From positions 1 to 11,134 of the forward strand of contig JALQUE010000122.1 in NCBI GenBank assembly GCA_023260815.1: a stretch of DNA of 11,134 bases. The letters are read 5' to 3'. The position numbers were made by a program, and so were the translations under genes. Shown here in pieces: positions 5,399-11,134 of the stretch. The stretch is from Roseovarius sp. Its GTDB lineage: Bacteria > Pseudomonadota > Alphaproteobacteria > Rhodobacterales > Rhodobacteraceae. Position 1 is the stretch's first letter, and each line of letters opens with the position of its first letter. The notes under the pieces are model-generated. The model did not search any database, had not been told where the DNA came from, and saw nothing but the letters and a program-made list of their open reading frames with translations.

Positions 5399-7594
5399 AT
5401 GGGCTTTCAAGACAGGCGTTGTATTCTTACGGCAACCGCTTTGCTTCTGGTGCATTTCGCACCGCCACAGGCCGAGGCGCAGGACGACACGGCATCGCCT
5501 GTCGACGTCGACACGGGCGTGACCGTATCCGAACAGTTTACCGACAATGTGTTCCTGACCGCCAATGATCGTCGGTCGGATTTCGTCACATTCATTGCCC
5601 CATGGATGACGCTGTCCTATCGCGCAGAGGATTTCCGTCTGAACCTTGAGGCGCGGGCGGAAATGGCGAGGTTCGCAGAGTATTCGAGTGAGGATTACGA
5701 CGATTACTTTCTGGGTGCGGAGGGCCTTTTTCGCTTGAATGACAGCGTCTTCGCCTTTGCAGGGCTGGATTACAGCCTTGGCCATGAAAGCCGCGAGTCG
5801 CCAGATGACGTAAATGGCCTGAGGCCCACTGAATTCAGCGATACCAGTGGCTATTTCGGAGTGGGCGGGACGTTTGGGGAGCGCAATTTCCGACTTGGCG
5901 TCAATGTCCGGGATCTGGATTACGACGACACGCCTACCGCCCTTGGCGTCAGCATCGACAATGATGATCGTGATCGGCGCGAGGTGGAGTTTGGCGGACG
6001 GATCGGCATCTTGGGCACGGAAACCGGGGAGGTGTTCCTGCAGGGTATCTATGACCAGCGGGATTACGATCAGGATGTAGACAGTGACGGGATGCGCCGC
6101 AGTTCCGATGGCTATCAGGCCGCGGTGGGCTATTCCGGCCGGATGGGCCCAGTGCAGGGCGAAGTTCTGCTGGGTGTGATGGCGCAGGAGTACGACGACG
6201 CTAGGTTCGGGACAACGATAGCCCTTGATTTCGCCGCGGACCTGACCTTGCCCCTGAACGATCGGACGGACCTCGAGGCCGTGGTGGAGCGCAGCATCGA
6301 GGAGACCACCCTGCGCGGCGCGTCTGGGGCCATCTCGACCTCGCTTGGTCTGCGGCTGCGCCACCGGGTTGCCAGCAACATGTCGCTGGCCGCCTATTCG
6401 TTTCTGACCCAGAATGCGTACCAGGACATCGCGCGTACCGACATGCTGTTCGAAAGCGGCCTGTCGCTGCGATACTATTTGAATCCGCGCATCTATCTGG
6501 ACACCAATTACGATTTCCGCCAGCGCCAATCGGACGTGGCTGGGGCCGAGCTCGACGAGCACCGGATCACACTGAGCTTTGGTGCCGCTCTTGATCCGCG
6601 CTTTGACAAGGATACGGCCACGCTGGCCACGCAAAGCACTGGGGGCTTTTACGCCGGTCTGCAAATGGGCGATCTTGGCCTTCAGACGAAAGTGGACGGC
6701 GCGCGCGGGGCGGGCGGCAATCTGACCGCAGGGTTTGGGGATCATGGCCCGGCGGGCGGTGTTTTTGCAGGCTACCGAAGCACCTATGGCGTACTTGTGA
6801 TCGGAGCCGAGCTGGAGGCTGAAGTCACAGATGCCTCATGGCGCCATCTGGCAGGCCGGGACTTTGGCGTAACGCGCGGCGACGCCTATGCCCTTAGCGG
6901 TGTCTTGGGATTGCGCACCCAAAGGGACGCGCTTGTGTATGGGCGTTTCGGCGTCATCTCGGCCGCCTTTGACAGCGTGTACCGGCGTGACAACGGGCTT
7001 CCGATCACGATCTCGGATCGACAGACGGGACTTCTGTTCGGTGTAGGTGCTGAAATCCCCTTGGGCAATCACCTGTCGGGGCGGATGGAGTATCAGCTTC
7101 GGGCCTATGAAGATTATCCGATCGGGGCGTCACCTGGGGTCAACAACGACAATTTCGCAACCACAGAAAGCCTTGCCCGATTTGGACTGGTCTATGCCTT
7201 TGGAGCCAAAACCCAATCTGAGAAGACCGCTCAACCCGTCGATTTCTCGGGGTTCTATGCGGGCGCACAGATTGGGCACGGCACATTGCAAAGTGACAAT
7301 GCCGGGCCAAGGCTGCCCGGCAATCCCGCAAATCCGCCTTTCACACTTGTCACCACACGGTCCGGACAAGGCTTTACCGGCGGCTTTTACGGCGGGTATG
7401 GATACCAAACAGGTCGGTTCTATGTCGGCGCCGAAGCCGAGGCCGAATGGTCTTCGATGGATTGGAACATCGAAAGAAGTCCCACTTGGCGGATCTACTC
7501 GATCCAGAAAACAAGCACGATCGGTGTCGGGTTGCGGGTGGGCTATGTGCTGAACGATACGGTGCTTCTGTATGGTCGCGCGGGCGTGGTGTAG
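5399..7594 (+). CDS. Outer-membrane multi-barrel protein, truncated by an in-frame TAG
   Basis: The product is a 731-residue exported beta-barrel protein. Residues 1-27 are a signal peptide ending PPQAEA|Q. Residues ~38-400 have alternating-strand, Tyr/Asp-rich sequence like the BBP2 porin-like family often seen with exopolysaccharide systems. Residues ~416-602 are an Omp25/31-type 8-strand barrel (GGFYAGLQMG ... ARFGLVYAFG). Residues ~617-731 start a second copy (SGFYAGAQIG ... LLYGRAGVV) that stops mid-barrel at TAG 7592-7594. The same frame continues for 77 sense codons to a proper barrel ending (7595-7828), so the ancestral protein was about 809 residues. The ATG at 5399 has GGAGG at 5389-5393; a TTG at 5387 overlaps that SD and is unlikely. 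The truncated form lacks the C-terminal Phe used by the BAM machinery. The domain call rests on pattern, and the function is unknown. Confidence 0.85.
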   Translation: MGFQDRRCILTATALLLVHFAPPQAEAQDDTASPVDVDTGVTVSEQFTDNVFLTANDRRSDFVTFIAPWMTLSYRAEDFRLNLEARAEMARFAEYSSEDYDDYFLGAEGLFRLNDSVFAFAGLDYSLGHESRESPDDVNGLRPTEFSDTSGYFGVGGTFGERNFRLGVNVRDLDYDDTPTALGVSIDNDDRDRREVEFGGRIGILGTETGEVFLQGIYDQRDYDQDVDSDGMRRSSDGYQAAVGYSGRMGPVQGEVLLGVMAQEYDDARFGTTIALDFAADLTLPLNDRTDLEAVVERSIEETTLRGASGAISTSLGLRLRHRVASNMSLAAYSFLTQNAYQDIARTDMLFESGLSLRYYLNPRIYLDTNYDFRQRQSDVAGAELDEHRITLSFGAALDPRFDKDTATLATQSTGGFYAGLQMGDLGLQTKVDGARGAGGNLTAGFGDHGPAGGVFAGYRSTYGVLVIGAELEAEVTDASWRHLAGRDFGVTRGDAYALSGVLGLRTQRDALVYGRFGVISAAFDSVYRRDNGLPITISDRQTGLLFGVGAEIPLGNHLSGRMEYQLRAYEDYPIGASPGVNNDNFATTESLARFGLVYAFGAKTQSEKTAQPVDFSGFYAGAQIGHGTLQSDNAGPRLPGNPANPPFTLVTTRSGQGFTGGFYGGYGYQTGRFYVGAEAEAEWSSMDWNIERSPTWRIYSIQKTSTIGVGLRVGYVLNDTVLLYGRAGVV

Positions 7595-7828
7595 TCGGAA
7601 TTGGATATGGACTACAGTTTCGGTGGCGGCGTTTTCGACCGGACGCAAACGCTCGATGGCGTTCGGTTTGGGGGCGGTGTCGAGGTGCCCATAGACGAAA
7701 AAACGCATTTCAGGCTGGACTACACACAGACCGAATACAGCTCGAATGAGATCAATTACCGTGTGGGTGTCGATCAGTTCGACACGACCGAGCGGTTGTT
7801 CCGCATCGGTGTGACACGTCGATTTTAA
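7595..7828 (+). pseudogene. Severed 3' end of the outer-membrane barrel gene
   Basis: In the same frame as the gene ending at 7594, 77 codons continue to TAA at 7826-7828. They encode the missing half of the last barrel. VRFGGGVEVPIDEKTHFRLD matches the LLFGVGAEIPLGNHLSGRME stretch of the preceding barrel copy, and the final RIGVTRRF has the terminal Phe typical of outer-membrane proteins. No start with an SD exists in this piece, and it has no signal peptide, so it is not an independent gene. Expression would need stop readthrough or reversion of TAG (for example from TGG, CAG or AAG). Confidence 0.85.
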
Positions 7829-7859
7829 TTTTCCGGCTGGCTTATCAACGCAGTGAACT

Positions 7860-7914
7860 GGCCATGCAGCGCGCGCGACCATGGCCGTGGACGCATATCA
7901 ATAAAGGAATGCGT
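7860..7914. other. Two inverted repeats after the barrel gene
   Basis: GGCCATG (7860-7866) pairs with CATGGCC (7880-7886) around a GC-rich 13-base loop. ACGCAT (7891-7896) pairs with ATGCGT (7909-7914). Neither has a T tract. They may form a weak factor-dependent terminator or an RNA-stability element between the two surface genes. Confidence 0.3.
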
Positions 7915-8001
7915 TGCATGTGCTGAAAAGGATGGCGGGAAAGCGGACGCGCTGAATACCAGCTGCTTTTTCACCCTTTCTCGCAAATAGGAGGATGTGA
8001 G

Positions 8002-8043
8002 ATGCCTAAGAAATCCTTTCGGAAGCTGTCTGCAAAAGCCTAA
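8002..8043 (+). pseudogene. Signal-peptide start cut off by an in-frame TAA
   Basis: ATG at 8002 has a textbook SD, AGGAGG at 7989-7994 with a 7-base gap, and encodes MPKKSFRKLSAKA before TAA at 8041-8043. The same frame then continues as LTVGCAGLALATASLVPDTVHA|DQ, so the basic n-region lies before the stop and the hydrophobic core and cleavage site after it. This is the original start of the secreted protein that now begins, at best, at GTG 8050. As it stands it is a 13-codon leader ending 6 bases before that GTG, which would allow translational reinitiation. Confidence 0.8.
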
Positions 8044-8049
8044 CTCACG

Positions 8050-9219
8050 GTGGGCTGTGCGGGGTTGGCTCTGGCCACGGCATCGCTTGTGCCAGACACG
8101 GTCCATGCGGATCAGCACGGCGGCAAGCAGATGCAGCAAGGCGGTCAAGGCGGTGCGAGTGGCGGTCATGGATCGGGTGGCCAGATGGGCCAGGGCGGCA
8201 GCGGCACAAAAGGCCTTGGAGGTATCTTCAGGGATATCACCGGGATGGATGACCAAGGTCGCCGGGGCAGTGACGCTGTGGACAGCGCCGACGAAGGCGA
8301 TGACACATCGGACCGGCCTGAATGGGCGGGGCAGCCCGGTGGCAAGGATGGCTCAGGGGGCGGTCAGCCCTCGAACGCCGGATCGACCAAGGGCGATCTC
8401 TTCGGTGACTTGTGGGTCATCTTGCGCGATGAGAACGGCGTGCCGATCCTGACAGATGAAGGCTTTGTGCAGCCCTTGGATGCCGAGGGCAACACCATCG
8501 AGCTGGATGAGGAGGGCAAACCGGTCGACGAGACGCTGACACTGGAGGTTGAACTGGGCCGCCTGAACGTCGGTCGAGCACCCTCCAAGGTGCTGCAGAC
8601 ACGGGCCGACGAAGTGATCGATGTGCTCAACAGCGCCACCGACGTCTCCACGGATGCCGCAGGGCGTTTGGTGCTCACGGTGGATGGCGAGGAAAAGACC
8701 ATCGACTCGCCCCTTGAAAACCTGGCGATTTATGTCGCGCTGTTGACGCAGGGCACGATCCCCGGTGTGTCGGATTTGCCGGGTGACACCTATGATTTCA
8801 TGGTGGACGGCGCCTACACTCAAGCCGATCTGGATGCGTCCGCCGCGTTCCTTGCCGCGGCCACCGACAAGACGGGCGTTTTCACCTCGGATGAGATTGC
8901 CTACATCAACACGTTTTTGGGGATCTCGACCACGACCGTGGGCGATGTGACCTATTCTGTCATCGACTACTCGGATTTTTCTTATGATCGCTCGGATGCC
9001 TATGACGGGGTCATGGCCACGGTTCTGGTTGAACAGGATGACGGGTCTTTCCTGGCACAAGACGTGGATGTCTTTGACACCGTATTCGGCGATACCGATG
9101 GCGTGGGTGTGGATGTCTCGGCATCAGGGTCGTTGGATGCCTATACGCTGGCGGCGGATGATGCCCGCGCGGTCATCGAGTTCATTCACGAATACGCGGT
9201 ACCGGAAACACTTGAGTAG
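8050..9219 (+). CDS. Secreted Gly-rich/acidic protein, start displaced by an upstream stop
   Basis: The product has 389 residues from GTG 8050, which lacks its own SD. The frame is continuous with the ATG at 8002 except for TAA 8041. Residues 1-20 keep a hydrophobic core and a VHA|DQ cleavage site but have lost the positive n-region. Residues ~23-60 are Gly/Gln/Ser-rich and ~65-110 Asp/Gly-rich. Residues ~117-180 are more ordered, with VILRDENGVPIL and VELGRLNVGRAPSKVL, a wording I associate with secreted proteins of unknown function in Rhodobacteraceae. The rest is acidic with predicted helices and ends in a helix (ADDARAVIEFIHEYAV). No catalytic motif is visible. Its neighbours are other exported proteins, suggesting an extracellular or surface role. 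Export of the present form is uncertain. Confidence 0.75.
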   Translation: MGCAGLALATASLVPDTVHADQHGGKQMQQGGQGGASGGHGSGGQMGQGGSGTKGLGGIFRDITGMDDQGRRGSDAVDSADEGDDTSDRPEWAGQPGGKDGSGGGQPSNAGSTKGDLFGDLWVILRDENGVPILTDEGFVQPLDAEGNTIELDEEGKPVDETLTLEVELGRLNVGRAPSKVLQTRADEVIDVLNSATDVSTDAAGRLVLTVDGEEKTIDSPLENLAIYVALLTQGTIPGVSDLPGDTYDFMVDGAYTQADLDASAAFLAAATDKTGVFTSDEIAYINTFLGISTTTVGDVTYSVIDYSDFSYDRSDAYDGVMATVLVEQDDGSFLAQDVDVFDTVFGDTDGVGVDVSASGSLDAYTLAADDARAVIEFIHEYAVPETLE

Positions 9220-9230
9220 GGACAACAGAC

Positions 9231-9252
9231 GGGGCGGTCTTCGGTCCGCCCC
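9231..9252 (+). terminator. Strong hairpin between two secreted-protein genes
   Basis: GGGGCGG (9231-9237) pairs perfectly with CCGCCCC (9246-9252) around loop TCTTCGGT. It lies 12 bases past the 9219 stop and 24 before the next start. The following bases, GCAGTCTTGAAAGG, contain the next gene's SD and no T tract. It is probably a leaky terminator or a 3'-end stabiliser that lowers downstream expression rather than a full stop. Confidence 0.45.
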
Positions 9253-9275
9253 GCAGTCTTGAAAGGATGACGCCA

Positions 9276-9653
9276 ATGGACTGCGACTGCATCAACCGAC
9301 GTCTTGTGATCACCGGCCTTCTTGCATGCGTCACCGCTGGCCCCGGACTGGCGCAGCACACCGATCAGGTGGAGGGAAGTCATGCATCTGGTGGGGGCGG
9401 CAGCGGCCGTGGCGGCCAAGGCGGTGGCCAACATGGACGCCCCGCAGATCGGCACACCGGGGAGGATGATCACACCGACGATCACACTGACGACCATGCA
9501 GACGATCACGACGATGATCATGGTGACGATCATGCCAGTGGCGGCAAGGGACGCGGCGGCCCGAAATACCGAGGCGGGAAGACGACCGCTGTGTCAGGCT
9601 TTGGACGCGGCCGCAGTCTTGAAGATCGGGTTTTGAAGCTGCCCGCATTTTAG
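9276..9653 (+). CDS. Small secreted His/Asp-repeat protein, probable metal binding
   Basis: The product has 125 residues. Residues 1-26 form a signal peptide (MDCDCINRRLVITGLLACVT, then cleavage after GLA). Residues ~38-58 are Gly-rich. Residues 64-86 are six consecutive DDH units spaced by one residue, and ~89-114 are basic and Gly-rich. The repeated His/Asp array would bind divalent metals such as Zn, Ni, Cu or Ca; this is an inference from composition. I prefer the ATG at 9276, with GAAAGGA at 9261-9267, over the in-frame ATG at 9267 that overlaps that SD. A LLAC stretch at 15-18 could be read as a lipobox but fits poorly. It follows the acidic secreted protein by 56 bases and is probably co-transcribed. 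No known family is recognised. Confidence 0.65.
   Translation: MDCDCINRRLVITGLLACVTAGPGLAQHTDQVEGSHASGGGGSGRGGQGGGQHGRPADRHTGEDDHTDDHTDDHADDHDDDHGDDHASGGKGRGGPKYRGGKTTAVSGFGRGRSLEDRVLKLPAF
9465..9533 (+). repeat. 12-bp codon repeat encoding (DDHx)6
   Basis: GAYGAYCAY units recur with a 12-base period for about 70 bases inside the small secreted protein. Third bases vary between units (CAC/CAT, GAC/GAT), so the protein pattern is better kept than the DNA, which suggests selection on the peptide. Such an array could also gain or lose units by slippage without shifting frame. Confidence 0.85.
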
Positions 9654-9745
9654 ACGCGCGCCGCAAAGTCGGGACTGCAACCGGGATCGAGGGTCATGCG
9701 TGCTTGGCGCATGTGCGGCAGGCAGAGCGACAGGAGACCCGGGTC

Positions 9746-9910
9746 ATGCGGTCACCGTTGGCGGCGCAGCCCGACGATCTGGTTTGCGCCGTCGCTGCGG
9801 TTGCAAGTGCTGGCGGCAGCGGCGGTAAGGCCAATCATCAGGGCGGTGGAGTCGAGGCTCCGACCTACAATGAGTGCGCATGTTCCGTTAACACTTTTGT
9901 ATCTTTTTGA
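9746..9910 (+). CDS. Possible 54-residue small ORF, Gly-rich
   Basis: The ATG at 9746 follows AGGAG at about 9731-9735, a longer gap than usual. The frame contains CAVAAVASAGGSGGKANHQG and ends ECACSVNTFVSF before TGA 9908-9910. Its Gly/Ser/His composition resembles the neighbouring secreted proteins, so it could be a small relative or a relic of one. The N-terminus is not a good signal peptide. No family is recognised, and a chance frame is a real possibility. Confidence 0.25.
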   Translation: MRSPLAAQPDDLVCAVAAVASAGGSGGKANHQGGGVEAPTYNECACSVNTFVSF

Positions 9911-10297
9911 GATAATTTATTAACGAAAAATTAACTTTCCCGGATCAGTGCATGTTTTCCATGCGCTCACAGAGATCAAAGGGCCATCCAAATCGTCACA
10001 GATATCTCGGCAAAGCGTCGACCGGGACAGAACCAGAGGGCATTTGGTTTTTGCCAATAAAATATGAGCCGTATAGATATCTAAGCGCCTGATAAAAGTC
10101 GAGTTTTCCTGTCTGGCACGCGCGTAGCACCAAACAGTTATACTGCGGGTTTCATCCCCGATTCCATGCGGCCTCCTCGCTTTGCGACAGGGTGCGCGCA
10201 GTGGCATCTCTAAAATTGTCCCAAAATAATATGATTTGGCGTTTTACTTGATGGCGCGTTTTCGGTAGAAATCGGCAACCCAAAAGGAGTGTTCCAG
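9911..10297. other. Intergenic region upstream of the Ala/Gly-rich protein
   Basis: No supportable gene. It starts with a markedly AT-rich patch (about 9890-9935, TTAAC repeats) in GC-rich surroundings. It contains two AGATATCT palindromes (10000-10007 and 10075-10082), a sigma-54-like site at 10113 and an AT-rich CCAAAATAATATGATTT just upstream of the next gene. A minus-strand frame over 9920-10207 has no SD or recognisable motif. Confidence 0.55.
10113..10129 (+). promoter_or_regulatory. Sigma-54 (RpoN) promoter-like site
   Basis: CTGGCACGCGCGTAGCA matches the -24/-12 consensus YTGGCACG-N4-TTGCW at every fixed position except one (TAGC for TTGC), with correct GG-to-GC spacing. It points toward the gene at 10298, about 170 bases away. 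No enhancer-binding regulator lies in the window. A single such match in 11 kb could be chance. Confidence 0.35.
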
Positions 10298-10717
10298 ATG
10301 TTGAAAATTGGTGCGAGTATGTCCTGCGTTGCGCTTTTGGCCCTTGCCGGTGTGGCAACGGCTGAGTCCCTGTCGCTTGCGTCCCTGTCCACACAAGGGG
10401 CGGCAGCGAGCTCGACTGCTGGCGGCGGCGGCACCGGTACGGCGGCAGGCGCAGGGACTGCGACAGGTGGCGGAACGGCCGCGGGCGGTGCAGCAACAGG
10501 TGGTGCAGCAGGTGGTGCAGCGGCGGGCGGCGGTGTCGCAGCTGGCGGCGCAGCAGCTGGCGGCGCGGCGGCAGCTGCCGGGGCCGGGATCGGCGTGGGC
10601 GTAGGCGTTGCCGCCGGTGTCGCCGGTCTTGCAGGCTTGGCCGCAGCAGCCGGTGGTCTTGGCGGGGGAAGCACTCCTCCGGTTTTCGCCACAACATCGA
10701 CAACCGGCACCAACTAA
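10298..10717 (+). CDS. YjbE/GfcA-like secreted Ala/Gly-rich protein
   Basis: The product has 139 residues. Residues 1-22 are a signal peptide (MLKIGASMSCVALLALAGVATA|E). About 35-115 are almost entirely Ala, Gly and Thr. A short hydrophobic glycine-zipper-like stretch (IGVGVGVAAGVAGLAGLAAA) follows, and the end is TPPVFATTSTTGTN. Small exported Gly/Ala/Thr-rich proteins with a Thr/Ser-rich end, such as E. coli YjbE and GfcA, head exopolysaccharide operons, and this one has the same plan. The match is compositional only. ATG 10298 has AAAAGGAG at 10282-10289; an in-frame GTG at 10289 overlaps that SD. A hairpin follows the gene and no yjbFGH-like gene is seen downstream. The role is probably matrix or surface associated; confidence in that is low. 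Confidence 0.7.
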   Translation: MLKIGASMSCVALLALAGVATAESLSLASLSTQGAAASSTAGGGGTGTAAGAGTATGGGTAAGGAATGGAAGGAAAGGGVAAGGAAAGGAAAAAGAGIGVGVGVAAGVAGLAGLAAAAGGLGGGSTPPVFATTSTTGTN

Positions 10718-10738
10718 GCCTTCCAGATGCACTTCCAC

Positions 10739-10762
10739 ATGGCGCGCGGTTTCGCGCGCCAT
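10739..10762 (+). terminator. Perfect 10-bp hairpin after the Ala/Gly-rich gene
   Basis: ATGGCGCGCG (10739-10748) pairs perfectly with CGCGCGCCAT (10753-10762) around loop GTTT. CGCGTTCTCTATTTC follows, only moderately T-rich. The position, 21 bases past the stop, fits a transcription terminator, though with an imperfect U tract. Confidence 0.6.
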
Positions 10763-11134
10763 CGCGTTCTCTATTTCATATCCGCCGCCCCCAATCTGGG
10801 CGATGATACAAGCAGTCCACGATTGGCCAATCCCTTATCCACGGGTGATCCATACCCGTATTCATCAGCATTGCGCTGATGCAGTCGCGACGCAGAGTGT
10901 GATCAGGCCCGTCAGGACACGGGCGTCTTCATTCGATGATCGACGCCATCCGATCAGTTCCCTTTCAACGGCCACCTGTCAACGGCCACCTGTCGCCTGT
11001 CAGTGCGCTGAAAGCGATGCCAAACAAAGGTATGACCACGCCTGTACAGCTCTGCCTTCAGTCAGCGTCAGTCCTCCAAGGTGCAGGCATTGCCTGCGGT
11101 ATGTGCCTCGGACTTCCAGTGACCAGAAACCACA
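10763..11134. other. Gene-free right end with palindromes and hairpins
   Basis: No frame here has coding character. It contains GATTGGCCAATC (10821-10832, perfect palindrome), ACGGGT/ACCCGT (10841-10846 with 10854-10859) and CATCAGC/GCTGATG (10863-10869 with 10875-10881), three dyads within 61 bases, and a 14-bp tandem duplication further right. It may be a regulatory region for a gene beyond the window. Confidence 0.5.
10965..10992 (+). repeat. Exact 14-bp tandem duplication
   Basis: TCAACGGCCACCTG occurs at 10965-10978 and again at 10979-10992, followed by a partial echo TCGCCTGTC. It is a recent slippage product or a pair of adjacent binding sites. It lies outside any gene. Confidence 0.8.

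Noticed and set aside
5234..6745. 503-residue minus-strand frame
   Set aside because: Long only because it is antisense to the GC-rich barrel gene, which has an SD, a signal peptide and beta-strand patterning.
9318..9329. Lipobox (LLAC) in the His/Asp-repeat protein
   Set aside because: Leu at -2 is unusual and a normal signal peptidase I site (GLA|Q) follows; a soluble secreted protein is more likely.
9465..9533. Possible CRISPR-like array
   Set aside because: The 12-base period is continuous coding repeat (DDHx) with no unique spacers.
9251..9623. 13-mer CCGCAGTCTTGAA at 9251-9263 and 9611-9623
   Set aside because: One repeat of this length is expected by chance in an 11-kb window, and the contexts differ.
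10152..10713. Long minus-strand frames opposite the Ala/Gly-rich gene
   Set aside because: They are Pro/Arg/Cys-rich mirror products of the GCN repeats. The plus frame has the SD and signal peptide.
1..11134. tRNA, rRNA or riboswitch genes
   Set aside because: I looked in the intergenic stretches for cloverleaf or conserved RNA features and saw none. A covariance-model scan would be decisive.

Overview
The window looks like accessory DNA (plasmid or genomic island) from an alphaproteobacterium, most likely Rhodobacteraceae. Codon use is GC-rich, Shine-Dalgarno (SD) sites are strong (GGAGG, AGGAGG), and the Omp25/31-type barrel modules and the secreted glycine/aspartate-rich protein with an 'ELGRLNVGRAPSKVL' stretch are typical of that family. 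The assignment rests on protein style, not on a marker gene.

Left part (1-4740): a three-gene Tn7/Tn5053-like transposition operon, all on the + strand and translationally coupled. It encodes a TnsA-like endonuclease subunit (568-1347), a DDE transposase TnsB/TniA (1344-3683, overlapping tnsA by 4 nt) and an AAA+ ATPase TnsC/TniB (3683-4675, overlapping tnsB by 1 nt), followed by an intrinsic terminator. TnsB has an intact D306-D407-E443 (D,D-35-E) triad and TnsC has good Walker A and B motifs. The TnsA-like protein keeps its Glu and Asp but has Phe and Arg where the family has Gln/Glu and Lys. No TniQ/TnsD-type target selector lies in the window. Upstream of tnsA are A-rich GCGAAAA repeats (possible TnsB sites) and what looks like the 3' end of an older minus-strand gene with its own leftward terminator.

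Middle (4740-5398): no convincing gene. It holds three TGTGCAT copies, three copies of a TTGACCCAAC-like motif (two forming a perfect inverted repeat), and an AACATG-TTC-CATGTT operator-like palindrome.

Right part (5399-10717): a cluster of four exported proteins. They are a large outer-membrane protein (a BBP2-like barrel plus two tandem Omp25-like barrels), a secreted glycine/acidic protein, a small secreted protein with a (DDHx)6 histidine/aspartate repeat, and an Ala/Gly-rich YjbE/GfcA-like secreted protein. The first two carry in-frame stops in otherwise intact frames: TAG at 7592 in the last barrel, and TAA at 8041 in the signal peptide. The cluster looks like a cell-surface or extracellular-matrix locus that is decaying, or one whose expression depends on readthrough or reinitiation. 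The last 417 bases hold hairpins, palindromes and a 14-bp tandem duplication but no gene I can support.

The two halves appear unrelated in function: a transposition module next to a surface-protein locus.
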